Source: Trissonchulus latispiculum
Taxonomy: Eukaryota; Nematoda; Enoplea; Enoplida; Ironidae
NCBI GenBank assembly: GCA_030248195.1
Contig: JASAND010005695.1
Span: forward strand, 55,988-119,987
DNA: 64,000 nucleotides
Reading direction: 5' to 3'
Notes under the pieces: generated by a model
What the model was told of the DNA's origin: nothing
Seen by the model: the letters and a program-made list of their open reading frames with translations, nothing else
Database searches by the model: none
Part shown: positions 10,305 to 25,300 of the stretch, in pieces
Position numbering within the stretch: position 1 is the first letter of the stretch
Layout of the letters: every line of letters begins with the position of its first letter
Translations under genes and position numbers: made by a program

Positions 10305-13300
10305 CTAAAACAGAAGTAACCGGAAGTGTTGTGACGTTAGCCGAACAAGATAATGAATTTTTTGTCTTGCTGATTAGCAAAGCTAAAAGTATACTTTTGC
10401 AACTGTGCACCTATGTTTATATGAAAGCTGAAAGTCAGCTTGAATGAATGTATTAGTTAGAATGTTAGTATTAGTTCAGTTGTGTGACTTATGATTAGGG
10501 TTTAGATTTGTTTGTTGTTTAGATATGTTTGGGGATACGATTTTGTAGTTAGGTTGGCAGATTTAGAGTGAGATATACTTTGGTTAGACCTCCAATCTTT
10601 TAGCCTCCGTACCAGTCTACCTATCGGACAACACGCTATCAATTAATAGGTATATCATTTGCTAACTAATCAGGCAATGTGTTCCTGCTAAGATTAGACA
10701 AACAGGAACTTTACATTATGTTGATGGTTTCAGAAACTAAAACAAATATGCAAGTCAACCTAATGACCAGGGCTTGCGGTAGTTCAGCTTTGTATTTTTA
10801 AGCTAAGCTTATATTGTTAACTTTACCCAAACTCTGATGTTCATACAAAACTTTGGGCAAATAAGACCAGTATATTCGGCAAAACTAAAGTCTGACCAAA
10901 AAATCTTGGAACCGAACAGTCAGCACTAGTGCTGAGTTATCCTTTGAAGGTAGCCTATATAAAGTATATATTTTTAAAATCCTCAGGAGGAGGAGATTCC
11001 GATAAACCCATCATATCCGGTCTATATCCGGTTACCGGATACTAAATCGATAAAAACGCTTCAGATTCGGAAGAAAAATGTTAATAAATTCATGCTCTAG
11101 TATATTGGTCCTTGGCTCAAAACATTTCCGAAAATCGGGTCACATCCGGTCCATGTCCGGTAACCGGATGCACAGGTCACAAAAACTGTACAGCAAGATG
11201 GGTAGATCGTACAGTTTCACTGACTGGATTTTTGGATTCCTCGGGTCGAAATTAGTCTGTATCCAAAATTTTGTCCGGTTTGGACCAAAATTGCGTGATC
11301 TATGGTCGTATCTGGTTCGCAAAAAACCGGAAAAACCGGTTTTTCCGGCCTGGTGCTCGGAATCGCGGATTAAAAATGTTCCCTTTGGGCACAATGAATG
11401 TTTGGGAGGCTCCTTTCATTTTACCGGTGTCAAAGCAATCGAATATCCGGTCCATTTCCGGTTCTGAGCTTTGAAATTTGAGATTTCATGTGCTATTATC
11501 TCAGTATCCGGTTGGTCCGGAAGTCAAATTATTGCATTAAAATTATATTTGGTCTATCCCTAACCAACACCAACCTCAAATTACTTCATATCTTCTGTAA
11601 ATTTTGAATGGCAGCGTTTTAAAAATGGTTCAAAAATAGGTTATATTGCATGCGACAAAGCTAAGCGTATGTGATCAAATCTCATGTCCGGTTTAGCAAT
11701 TAGACAAAACAAACAAAAATCACCCATTTTTAAAACGCTGCCATTCAAAATTTACAGCAGATATGAAGTAATTTGAGGTTGGTGTTGGTTAGGGATAGAC
11801 CAAATATAATTTTAATGCAATAATTTGACTGCCGGACCAACCGGATACTGAGATAATAGCCCATGAAATCTGATATTTCAAAGCACAGAACCGGAAATGG
11901 ACCGGATATTCGATTGCTTTGACACCGGTAAAATGAAAGCAGAGTCCCAAACATTCATTGTGCCCAAAGGGAACATTTTTAATCCGCGATTCCGAGCACC
12001 AGGCCGGAAAAACCGGTTTTTCCGGTTTTTTGCGAACCAGATACGACCATAGATCACGCAATTTTGGTCCAAACCGGACAAAATTTTGGATACAGACTAA
12101 TTTCGACCCGAGGAATCCAAAAATCCAGTCAGTGAAACTGTACGATCTACCCATCTTGCTGTACAGTTTTTGTGACCTGTGCATCCGGTTACCGGACATG
12201 GACCGGATGTGACCCGATTTTCGGAAATGTTTTGAGCCAAGGACCAATATACTAGAGTATGAATTAATTGGCATTTTTCTTCCGAATCTGAAGCGTTTTT
12301 ATCGATTTAGTATCCGGTAACCGGATATAGACCGGATATGATGGGTTTATCGGAATCTCCTCCTCCTGAGGATTCTAAAAATATATACTTTATATAGGCT
12401 ACCTTCAAAGGATAACTCAGGACTGGTGCTGACTGTTCGGTTCCAAGATTTATTGGTCAGACTTTAGTAAGTGCATTCAGAACATTTATTCTACTGTTAC
12501 TTACATTTTTACTTTAACATTTAGGTTTATATTTGAAATGCAAATAAATGACGCCTTCTGCGAGAGGATCAGACAGCTTGATCACATAGTTAGACCATAA
12601 ATTTAACTTACCCCGTATAATGGCACTTCTTTATGTACCACAGCAGAGCTTTCTAATAGGTAAACGAATAAGTGGCCAATCCTAATATACAAAATACACA
12701 GTACAGCCAAGCGTACACAATAGCGTGCATTGTTCCTCACGCTTAACATCTAACAAACAAACAAGCTTTGAACGGAAGGGTTTTCAACAAAAATTTATCT
12801 TGAACTGCCAGCGTCTGGAATGACTAAGACAAATCTAGTTTTAGATCGGTGGTGTCATTTATTGTCTTGAAATTGACGAGAGCAATATTTTGTACAAAAC
12901 GAAAATAAGACTTTTATGTCGACAGGACGATAGAGAGAATAGGCCAAATTCTTTTAAAACAACGTTGAATAATAGAATCATCAGGTAAAATTAGAAAATT
13001 TTCGGATATTGTTGGGTTTGTGGGTCTCATGTAGAGGTGTATCCTTTGATGGGAAAGTCGTCCAGTAACACCATCGCAAAACCCAGTGCAAGCTATTGAA
13101 TCTACCAAAAGCTACCGTCTTGCCACAGCTATCGGCTTAATATCACTTTTTGTGGATGTTTCAGGCACGCAGCGAGAAACCACAGACAAAAATTTTCGAT
13201 TATAGCTAAACGGAACGGAAAGATTCCCGTGTTTCCAAAAACATTCGCAGGCCACTAATTGTTTTCAAGTCAATTTGAAATCATTCTCAGCTAACTAAGA

Positions 13301-16300
13301 ATAATTACAGAAAAATTTTAGGTTTCTTATTCAAAAAAATCCGCATTCGCGGCCAAAATAATTACCTGAAGCCGTTTCCCTGAATCACGGCAACCCAGAG
13401 AAATTACAGGTGAAAAAATTGGGAGAATGATGATTAAGGACGTATTGTTACGCCGAACACCTTCAGTTACAATAAAAAAACTCCGCTGAAGCTTGCTAGA
13501 TTTACACTCTCAGCTACCTAGGAATGCAGCAACCAGTGACAGATTAAGAAATTGGTCAGCAGGAACTAGACAAAATCACACACTATAATTTTTGTATTTG
13601 CAGCAGTATTACGTGAAATTACAAGAATTTGAACTCGTAACTTTTCTAAAAACCTTACAAATTGACTTCGAAATTGTAGACATAGTCCAATATTGTCGTG
13701 TAAGATTCAACTCACCAAAACTATTGTTGGAGAGATCCACTCCATTAGGACCCAGTTATGGCCAAGCAGTTTGCTTGGTTCACTAATCCGGTGGCTTTCT
13801 AATTTGTCTGTAAAAGTCTGGTTTGTGTCTGCCTGTTCCTGTACAACTAGTCCTTCAAACTATTAACAAACGCACAACCTCCTGCACATGTCTGTTCACA
13901 CACGAATCCTTGTTCAAAGCAGTATAGAGTTCCATCCTAATATGTTTTATTCCTGCTGGAGCAGGAATGTTTAAAAACATAATGAAGAAAGAACATAATT
14001 TCTCCACATGGAGTCACTATCTTCAACACAGGCTAGCTTAGAGCTGATTCTTTTGTGTTCGTATTATGCTAATTAGGCGAACATGTATTTAAGGAAGATA
14101 ACTGACTGCCTTCATACAGTCTTGCAAATGCAAATTTTTGAGCACCACTGTAGCTTGAGAGCTATGCACAAGTGCGTTTGGTAGGTATCCTTATTGCTTG
14201 CAACGGGCGTCACAAGCTCGGTCCGATGTTGCAATGCAACCAATTCGGGCATTTGAGCATAGACCTACTCTCACTGTTGCTTATGAGGATCAGTATGAAA
14301 ATAATGAATACAGGAATGCGTGGTATTTATTATTATGTGCCGAAAAGTTTTGACTGCCCATTTATTTTGAGGAAATCCGATTCTTGTAGAACCAATTACA
14401 GTATTCTGTTAGATAATGACTTTGGAAGAAAGTTAAGCAATCACAAAAAATTTGTAAAATTTTAGGGTGTAATAGTGTTTGAGAAATGAAACAAATAACA
14501 GATTAAACACATAAATAAGTAAAGCAAATGTGAAACAAATAAGTAACACAGGACACAGGTTAAGTTGGAACATCAACTTGAAACTTCTAAACAAAGACAA
14601 TTTTCGCAGTATATAGAATAATAACAGGTCTCTGGAATATTTTCACTTTTTGTTACCCAGTAGTTTCTTTGTGTAATGGTAAGGGGAAGCAATGGGAAGC
14701 TAGCTGTCACTCTGACTCTCGCTGTAACTAATTGCCACTCTTGCTCAAACTGGGTGCCTGAATTCGGTTGTCTATGAGAATTCTTGGGAGTGACGTCGGT
14801 CCGCCATAGTTCTATTTTGCGCTCCATTTATGCCGGGCACGCAGAGACCTATTATGTTTTGTTTTTTCCAACTTTTATTTGCTTCTTGTCGATGCTTCTT
14901 CCTTTGACATTGTACTGGTGCCTACATGTTGAATATGATGCGAGTTTATTTTTGTTACTAGTCGATTGTGCGCATGTCCAAGTTCAGCTGTCGCATTACC
15001 CTAGCCAATTTTTATCTTGTAGTTGGCTAGGGCAAATTTGACAGTTGGAATTAGACACGCGCAATCGACGAGTCCTTGTAATCTTCTAGTTTAGTTGAAT
15101 TTTAGTTGGTTCTTTTGAGATAGCATAGTCCAAATCTCCACAATCTTATTATTAAGATATGATACTGTTGGCAAGAATTGAACAGATTTTTCTGCAGTAA
15201 AGCCTTGGTAATTCGACAAAATGTTAACATGTGTTTAAAATTATATCGGAGCCAGTAAACCTACACCAAGCACAGGAATTGTATTGTATTGTATTCTACT
15301 TACTTACCCACGGAAGTGAATATGGCCTTGCTAAAAATACAAAGTGTTTTGTTTCAGTATCCTTAGTTGCACTATTGTAGGTTTTAAACAGCTGTCCAAA
15401 ATACCGTAATGCGATCAACTGAATAAATTTAACTGTTAGTAATAGTAGTAGTAATAGCACCAGCAGCTGATAGTAGCAAGAGTACATAATACATAAGAGT
15501 ATGACAGCAGGCATACGCCATGTATTATAAGGCTGTTACATCCGATGCGCGCTATCGGCCTACCCCCCCCCATAAAATGTCAAAGAAATTCGCTCGCTAT
15601 GTTTACATGCAACAGACGCACGTTGAACCAACTGACTAGTTGTGTTTTCGTTCTAAAGCGTGCAAGCATAGCGCTCGAATTTGCTTTGATAAGGGGGGTC
15701 TGATTTCGGGGGGGGGGGGTAAGCCGATAGCGTGCAGAGGATGTAGCGAGCTGATAATACATAGAGCATGACGCTTGCCATACTCTTATGTATTATGTAC
15801 TCTTGATAATGGTTTATAAAGCTAGTTTTATACTATGTACGCAAATGCTAAATTAATTATAATACGGGAACAATAACTTGATCCGTATGCAACGACAGCT
15901 ACCGATGAATGAAATGAAAAATATTATGGCTTGAGTTCTTGAGTTCAAGGCATGAAATTGTTATCGCAATCAACAGTTTTTATTGTTGTTTAAATATCTC
16001 TCAACAATGCCATATTGGAAGATAAAGTTTAGGAGACAATAGCTTTTATGTAATTGTACAGGAGAAATCAATGAATCTATCGAGTTTATTTTTGTTGACA
16101 TAAATTGAATGAGTTCAAAGGTAGACATTTGAGCAGCCGCACCGAGATCGATTGGGTTACGATTTAAACCAACAACCGAAATCGAAACCATGTAAGTCAG
16201 TTTGATCATTATTATTAACATCATTATAATCATCATTATCACCATTTTGGAATTTAGCATAGGTACGTAAGCAGTAAGATGCAATTGTCCACTTATGAAA

Positions 16301-19300
16301 TACTAAATATTTAAATAGTTGTACGCAAGTTAAAAACATAAATATTTGATAGATAGCTTACCCTAATTGAAATAGTAGATATAGTGGTTTCGTATATGAC
16401 CTCACTGAAGCAAAGGTATGCATATCGTAGAAAATTTGAACATATTAAAATTTAAGAGGACAATATTTCTTAATTTTGGTTGCACTACAGCAAATATGGT
16501 TTAGTACGCTCATTTGTGGATTCCTCGTGATTCATAGATTTACACTTATACAACAGCCAGAAGGTTTTGACAATTTTGACCTTCCTGTCAAAAATGTCAA
16601 ACTCTTCCATGTAGTCATGCTGCGATAGGAAATTGAACTTGAAATCAAAAAGCATAGAATTCAAGTTTTGGCGCTGATCCGGTTTCTAGGCGTCAAAGTA
16701 AATATCAGCTTACTTGCAGCCACCTGAGCAGGAACACTGGAGGTGCCAACTTTCTTTTACATCGGTAATATCACCACGATGCTGTAAGCATTTCCCTATA
16801 ACAATGAAACAGAGCTCAAATCTCTGAATTTTACGATCATATCTAAACAGGCTACAAAACTTGTTGAGTTGAATGAAGTAGTTGAAAATGAAATGTTTGT
16901 TGAAATGGCACTCTTTTTAGAATTGAACGCACACAAGAGCATGCGCTTATTTTAGATACTGTAGTTTACACTGGGCAAATAATACTGTACCGTGTTGAAA
17001 GTATACAGAAGAGAACTCCGTTGGCTGCGTTGAGAAACGAAATATGCCTAAATCTGTGAATGTTTAAAAAGTCTTCAGTACTAGACAAAATTACCCTTGT
17101 TTTCTTTATTTTAGTATTATGCAGTTTATTTATTATTCAGTTCGCATTCGCAGTTGATGAAAATAACATTTTAATTGGTGTTGCAAAAACAAAAGCCATA
17201 TTGTAGTCAGTATTCCTATGGATCAGGGACTTGCCAAAAACAATTTATGACGGCCGCGCCTACCACACCAGCTAACACCCATAACATACAGAGGATAAAG
17301 ACAAAGCGGTCTGCCAAGTTGCTTCTTACTAGTACTTATACACTTTTAAGACACTAAACAGACTGTACAGAAAATTAGACACAAACGCTGGCTCCGGATT
17401 CCGGATGGTTTGACCAAGCAGACGAGACTGGCTTTCGGTACCTTCTGAGGCTAGCTTAATAGTCAAAACGTTTTGAGGCATCCAATACGGGTACGGAATA
17501 GCGCAGCTCGCTACATATCCCAGAAATGAGCCCATTCCGAGGAACTACTTGATGGAGCTAGGATAAAACACCCAGGAAAATTTTAATTCTGCTGCGAAAA
17601 ACAAGAAACTTCACTTCTAAGGTAGTATAAACGTTGTAGGTGACCAAAAGCAATTACATTGTAACCTGTAAAATAAGAAAATGGTTAAGCTACATCGCAC
17701 TATTTTTCTGAAAGGAATCACCACCTTAAGCTTTTATATTTGCTCAGTTGCTAGAGTTTTTCTTTTGATGGAAACTTACAGTATGTGGTGGACGACGCAC
17801 ACCTTTCAACAGACGTGTGGTTAAAAATGTTTGGTGCGGTTCTTTCGTCTGAACAATTGCAGCGATTCAATATATATTCATGATAACATGACATAAAGCA
17901 CTTCTAAACGGCAAAATAATAAATGCATCATACTTTTATTGGCTAGTTCTACTTTCATTGAGACGAATTATCATATACAGCTTCAAGTAAAACAATTTGA
18001 TGCACAGTTTATTACATTATTTATGAAGTGTTTGCCAGTAAACTACAACAGTTTGTTTGCTCAATCCTGTTTTCGGACGAATATTTGGTTCCATGTTGAT
18101 CACTTTGAGATGGTAGCAAAAATGTTTGAATACGTTTCCGAATAGTTGAAAGGAAGATTTCTTTAAAGCAATGCCGACAAAAACAGCACGCGGAAGTTCG
18201 ACTAACTGTTCCACTTTGAGTAATTATAGTAAACGCCGTACACTAATCGGAAAGATGCACGCATCTAAGCCTTTTTGGACGTACATTTTGATTGCATTTA
18301 TTCGTTTAACGCTGGCTCTTATGTACTGCAAATAGTGAAACAAGGTTTTATTTCAACAACGCTAATTTCTTAACTTACGTTGATAGCATAGGAATTGCTA
18401 CCATTTGTACCTCTGACGCAGGAGCTATAAGGTTGACCGAGCTTTCGTTCTTGAACCTAAATTCTGGGTATGCTAAGGACGAGAATATTTACATCCTTTA
18501 CAGAAGCTGCTTAAAATCGAAATTAAGTCACTTATGATTATGTCAGCTGATTTTTTCCGATTTCTTATGCATCTATCAAAATGCTTAGTAAGAAATAGCC
18601 TTGGTTGTGACCTTGGTTTCATATAAATTCGCAATGTTCCAAACAATTATAATCCAATTATTCAGAAAAAAATGTGAAAATATTTTCAAACAATGACCAT
18701 TTTCGTTTCAAACAATGGCATATTTTCTTTTATAAGTTTTAGATGATGTACCTCCAAAACATGCGGTGAAAGGGAGTGGTGAGGCTTCGGGAGGGAGGAA
18801 GGTGAAAGCGAAGTTTTGATGGATAAGTCTAAATTTCCGGGGATTGTGCAATTCTGGTCAAACATGGCTAAAAGTCCCCGCGCTAGAACCTAAGAAAACT
18901 GCGGTCGAAACAGCTAGGGTACAAAGTACCTCAGCCACAGGTAGACTTGAAATTTTATCCGTGTTGGGATGCGTTTTTTGGAAATTGGTGGCGGACAAGA
19001 TTCTTTCCAGAATCTTTAGCACCTTTTTATAGTCGTTCATAGTTTAACCAAGTTTTCGCTTCGAAGCTCTAACACTAATACCCCTCTGCATACTTTTAGA
19101 CTCCTCTTTCCCACCTGAACTTTGTGAACTCTGCACGTCATAACCCTGCTGTAAATAGGAAATCAATGCAAATGCCTGATGCTCCGCGGATAGATTGTTT
19201 GTATTCGCGTAATCAGTAACAGAGACGGCTAAAGGGCGAGAGTTGTAGTGAATATTTTGACAGATGCATATGCTTTTGCGGAGAAACATTCATGACCTAT

Positions 19301-22300
19301 TTTCCAAAAAATCTTCCAAAACATCCAAAAGATTCAAAAGAAAATCTTTTGAACATAAATTTGAAACATCAGTAATTTGCATTCACGGTACCTACACTGA
19401 TTCTCTCTTTCTTGATGCTACATAAATACAAAATTTATGTTCAATGGTATACAGAACACTGTAATTTATGTTTATAAAAACTATAGGTTAAATGGAAGAA
19501 GGTGTCGTTGTTGGCACTCTTTACACCGCTCTTGCCGTCAGCAAGGTACGTTTGAGCAACTTTAGATGCGTTGGAGAACTGCCGAGGGGGGCTTGGAACC
19601 ACCTCCGTGGGAAATCCGATGGACATGGGCCCCATCAAATGGAGATCCCCACAGGTGTCCCCTGGCATCCGTCTGGCCAACGGCGCTAATGGGTTCCAAC
19701 TCCCGGGGGCATGACTCAAATTCTAAATCCTTAAATTATGCTTCCGAGCTGAATCTATCCTGGTCTTTCCGGATGATTTGTCCTAGACGTGTGCTGGATT
19801 GAGGGTTGTCTGTTGTGCCGAATCAGCCATTCCTTGAATTATGCTGCCGAGTGGTTGGTCCCGGTTTCAATATCCTGGTCTTTCCCGATGTCCTGGCCAC
19901 AACCTGCGAAGACGTGTGCTGTTTTGGCGATTCTCCACATTGCTGAAGACCACGCACGATGGGCCCGGAATAGGAAGAGGAACAAGAAGAAGATAACTGC
20001 CGATTAAACGCCTGTTTTTGAGAGTAAGACCATATAGTAAACAAGATAATGCTGTAATTTTTTATTTCTACTTATTCTTAAATCTTAAACATACAATCTT
20101 AATTCCAATCATCAAGGCATGGTTTTCTTGAACATAGTATCCTTCCAATAATGGCACGACAGTCCTGCTGTCTTCGTGTATGATAATCTTGGTCCCAGCA
20201 ACGTCTGGGTCCAAAACAACTCCACTTCCAACTGTAGTGTTTACGACTACATGTACTCCTATAACGTTATCGAATACTGTTGTTTTTCATTTAAGGAACA
20301 GAAGAACGTTTTTCAATTAATAAGAACTTTATAGTTTACATGTAAGATTAACTATACTAACTCAATTGTTGTGACGAATTACTAAGACTTCGCTTGAGCA
20401 AAACAAAAAATAGAATTTGTCACGAAATTAATGAATGACTTTTGTTTCCATAAACTTAGTCTAGGAGTGTGTTTACTACTACCAAAACTTTTTTGTAAAA
20501 GAAAGAAAAATTAGAGTTTAAACTTTACTCTTCAATTGTATTCTAGACATTTCTAAAACTGCAAAGCACAATCTGCCTCTTGCCAATTTGAAATACGATT
20601 AAGTTTTAAATTATCTGCGATTAATCTGTCTTATTGCTGTTCTTGCATCTGATCTCCGAAAACAGAACCGTCTCAACAATATACAAAACATTGAGCCTTG
20701 AAGATTCTCACAAATTTACAAACCTCAAAGGCCGTATTATACCTTCGTTCTGTCCTGGAAATATAAGCTTTCCTCGTGAAGTCAGTGTATAACAGTCTCC
20801 TTGAGTAGGTTCTGTGAAATAGCTAAAGGATGATCTGAAACACAATTATTGTGAACATCTTTAACTTGCACTGAACAAGCTAAACTTTGAAGGATGTACT
20901 TTCTGCGGAATTCAATTCCTGGATTCTATTCTTGCAAAACCAAAATTGCAAAATTTTGTTCTGATCAATTAACTCCACTGGGAGTATTGTTATATTGCCA
21001 ATAACCTTTCAAGCTCACGTTTCTCTTGCATTCTGCCTACTTAGCAAAGCTATTACTTCCGTTAATATTGAAACTTATTAATTATGCCACATACCATGTT
21101 GGTCCTCATCCTTCTGTCATTGAAACGTGTTCACGTAGCTCACTTAAACTTATCTTCAATCTTAAACTTTGGTTTACCAAATGCAGCCAAAGTTCTGACT
21201 GAAAAGCTTTTATGAAACATTTTTCTGCAAACTACAAATGGTGATAGGCATTGTTTTTTGCGACGATCATTTGCTAGAAAAAGCGCTTTTATTCAAAGTT
21301 GCTTCAGTGTGGACAATTGAGCTTTTCAAATTTTCATGTTATCCGATTTAAAAAGGATTGCTTTTGAATGGAGGCTGATATTCTTACTCATATCTGCTTT
21401 GTTTATACATATATTCATATACTTTGTTTTGTAAACATTGCATGTCAAGGGACGTCGACTCATACCTATCAAACAATTATTATTTTATTTTATGCAAACA
21501 AACAGAAATTGACTTTTCATTTTTAGAAATTCTTTCCGGAGCAAGCAAGCAAGCAATAAGCTTTTTTCGCAAAATTTTTCAAATTCGTGATTGTTTATAT
21601 ATAAAATAGTTTGCTAGACATCGGTCGACGTCCCAGACAATTGCACAGAATATCTGGACATTGACAATTTTAATATATTCACTGTGTCATCGTTCAGTCC
21701 CGCTTGCTACTTCAGTGTGACTTCACCTACTATACTACTCAGTTCAGCTTCATATGATTAACGTATTGTTGTTAAAGCAACACTTGGTTTTTACACACAC
21801 GTTGATGGCATCCAGATCAGTTTATAAATATAGTGTATACCGGCGACTGATGCACTGCGTTTGTTTTAATACCAGCTGTGGCCGCTGTTTCAAAAAATGT
21901 GTTCAGTGTACGTCCACACATCGAAGAATCGTCTGTTAAGATATTAACATATGCACAGCATACATAGTCCGCTTACAGTGAGCAGGGGTGTCTGCCAATG
22001 AAACACTTGTGCACTACTTTCTGCATTTCATGCATCCCATGCAATTGTGCAAGTGGCTGGTCGGGCAAATGTAAAAAGAGATTTAACGCTTCAGTGGCAT
22101 ATGTGTAAGCCATTGTCTGCTTATTGCCATATTCATCAGTTTGTCTGTTATTAGCGACGGCAAACTTTCTATTGCGAACCTAAAGTATATGAAAACTGAA
22201 CACGTCGACACAGTGTGTTAGAGGAATTTGAGACTAAACCTAGTATTTCTAAGCTTAGGCATTTGGCAACTAATCTTTTACAAAATTGTTTATCAAGTGG

Positions 22301-25300
22301 CCATGCCGAATTGCGGCCTTGCACGTTATTGCATGCACGGCCTCTACACGTTCTATTATGTCGTTAACACTTACGTGGGCGTCTTAGCACACAAATGCAT
22401 ATAAGCCCGATACCTACTCGCTCTGATAGAATTAACGTACATCCTGCCTGTAGCCTTCTAGATCGAACCTCTAACAAGAAATTTAAGAACCTCTATTTAA
22501 GAAAGAAACTAATTGTAGTCGGACAATTCTTTATTGCTTCTTTTAAACTGCGACTGATCGTTTCGAATTTAGAGCTACTCATATTGCGGAACCAAAAAGT
22601 CGGTTAGCTTCAAAACACCCAGTAAGTGCTTAGTCACAGTTTTAATATTAGTAAAATTTAGCTGACTCGTGTTTCTTACCACATTTGATAGAAACAAATC
22701 TACTGTAGTTGAAGACATCTGCAGAAGAACATCAAGGACTGCTGCGACTACTTTCATAAAATCACAATACCACATTGAACGCATAACTATGTCCAGATCG
22801 TGCGCATTAGTTGCGTGAACACCTGCTTGCATGCACATATCTTCAAATCCTAAATTTATTAAAATAATAAAAAACCTTTGGTGAATAACCCACTGGTCAA
22901 ATGGTCAAATCACATTAATAGGCAGCGCAAAATAAATGGCCTTGAATATGTAACATAAATCTTAAAAGATATTCCAACAGCTACTCCCACTTAAGACTAG
23001 ACAACAACTGAAAAAATGAAGGATTAACATATTTACATATTAACAGATTCACACCTTACAAACACACATACACACACACGCACACACACGCATACACACA
23101 CACACGCACACACTCATACAGATGGGTGAAAGGATACTAGGACTTGGCTCGGTGTATACGAGAAAAATTCTTAAAATAAAATAATGCTTCCATCAAAGAT
23201 TTCACCATTATTGCGAGATTAAGCAAGACATATCTGAACGCCTTATCCGAAAGAGCACAGTAGACTAGACTAGAGTAGAGTATAGTTAATCTTAACTCTT
23301 TTAGCTGGTTTAACTCTGATCAATCGTAGGTTCTCCTTTTAAATCATTCTTGAATAAGGTCGGGTTAATTTTAATTTACTCTACACGTTATTGAAAAATC
23401 AGCAAGACTGGTTCAGCGAATTATTGAAACCTGCACAAGGAGCCTTGTGCAGGGGGGGGGGTGAATTTTCAATGTGTCACCGTAAAACACACTAGCTTTG
23501 ATTGCAGGGTGTACGATGTTGCCAGCTTAGCATATCCTTCCAATCTGTTGCGGAACATAAAAATCGGTGTGATAGGATTCGGTGGGCTACCACTTCCTCC
23601 GCCAAAGCAGAAATGGATTGATGCACAAAAGAAATATTAGATAAGACAAGTATTTGGCAAGGATTGTTGGCTAACCCTCTTGACAGCAAATTGAGCTTGG
23701 TTTATCTTGGATTTGACAAACAACAGTTACTCTGCAATATGGCAGGCAGTCAAGTCTAGGAAGTTTGGTCTCGTAATACAGGTCTGTTCGCATACATACA
23801 CCATCCACGCTGAAGCTGTAGTTTCGTTGATACTGGCTGACAGCATACCTAAAACTATCCTATACAAGGTGGCTACAAAATTAGTAAACCTTAATGCATC
23901 GTCCAACTATAAATCAGCTGTGTGGCATTAAGGATGATACAATTAAACATTAAATCAATTAAAGGCTGTTAAATGTATTCTTTATAATTTCTGCTGTTAT
24001 TCTTGGTGTTATGTGCTAACCTTAGGATGCTATTATCATCCTTTGTAGATACGAATACTTGCTTGGACTCGTCATATGTTATGCCAAGCGCAACATCAGC
24101 TGCAACTCCGTAAACAAAAATCATTTTTCGTCCGAGTACATTTTCGTTTTCTCTAAAATCAATAGAACCACAGTATCATTGCTCAGAGCATGACTGTGTT
24201 AGTAGCAGAACTGGTATTTTCATAGTAAATGCAAACTGTAGAAAACTCTTTTATTCTAGCAATTTGATGGATGCTGAATTGTTGTGCAAACTTTGCCTTA
24301 CGTCACTGGCTTAGGGCCAATTTTGAGTAACGGCATGCTATAGTGCTGCTGTACGTTTTGTGTATCCTTCATCTCCAGTTTTAACATCATTTCAGAACAT
24401 TTCAGGCAGCAACAATGAAAAATGAAGAGCAGTTCATGTCACAGAATTGCACCTTGTCTAACAATGTAGTGTTTATCACCTACACAATGTTTGTCAAGAA
24501 ATCGATCCACTGAGCACTATTTACAAAAACTGGAAGGTGGGAGGATGGATGCAAGTGCTGGCACGTCTCTTCCATTTTTGAGATATCATTACATCCGTAA
24601 ATCCAAATTTCTGAGCTTCTTATATTACACAGAACAGAAATGTAATGCACAACTTAACTAAATGTGTATTGCATGGAGAAGTGAAAGGCTTTTCCATAAC
24701 TTTTTTGGCAAAAAACTTGCCATGCAACCGTCATTCTTAATTCTGAATGTGTATTGTCAAAGAAAATATACACTCTACATACGACAACACAAAAAATAAT
24801 ATTAAGAAACATCGCACTCGAATCTGTGATGATATGGAATTGCATAGCACGCATTTCCTCCACGAATCCAGCCTTCCGGGCAATGCTCTAAAACTTTTTT
24901 GGTCTCACCGCAATTAATGATGTTTGAAAACAAGCAATAGTAGTTTGCTAATCGACGTCTACAGCAATCACAGACATAAGGAAAGTCTGTGATTGCTGTA
25001 GACATAAGAAAATTGGGTTTCAAACGTGACAGTTTTAAAAAATTTCAAATGGAAGCTGGGCCCCCAATCTCCGCCTGACTGTATTAGTACACATCGCTGA
25101 CTGCTACGAAAGCTGACAAGCAAATATTTTATTAGAGTACAGGCAGATGTAGCAGCAGCTTGCTACTCTTGCCAATTTAGCACTTGAAAATAAGCAAATA
25201 TATATACAATATTCGCGATAAGCGAATACAATGAGCGAATAATCGATTATACAATAAAAACTGGCCATACTTTCCCACATCAATGGATCTCCGAAATGCT

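Noticed and set aside
11078..12274. Mirror-image ORFs of 129 and 161 codons
   Set aside because: Both derive from the two arms of the palindrome, have no family motif, and are dense in CCGG repeat words.
12612..12749. A 46-codon minus-strand ORF from an ATG at 12749 looking like a first exon with TM1
   Set aside because: An acceptor TATATTAG lies inside, and the downstream 70 nt match locus 3 exactly at that point. The residues fit the strand before TM2, so it is the penultimate exon and the ATG is intronic.
15970..16284. 104-codon minus-strand ORF with ISVVGLNRNPIDLG, faintly like the post-TM1 motif
   Set aside because: The resemblance needs loose alignment, no matching splice sites were found, and locus 2 already has its true exon 2.
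17190..17335. Minus-strand hydrophobic frame with VFILCMLWVLAGVVGAAVIN, possible extra TM1 exon
   Set aside because: No clean splice sites and stops on both sides. It falls inside locus 2, where no second TM1 is expected.
19441..19719. 92-codon ORF in the GC-rich block
   Set aside because: Several overlapping frames are open on both strands, none with a motif; the block looks like an inserted repeat.
23050..23120. Possible CRISPR-like spacing of repeats
   Set aside because: It is a plain CA microsatellite in eukaryotic DNA; no regular spacers.
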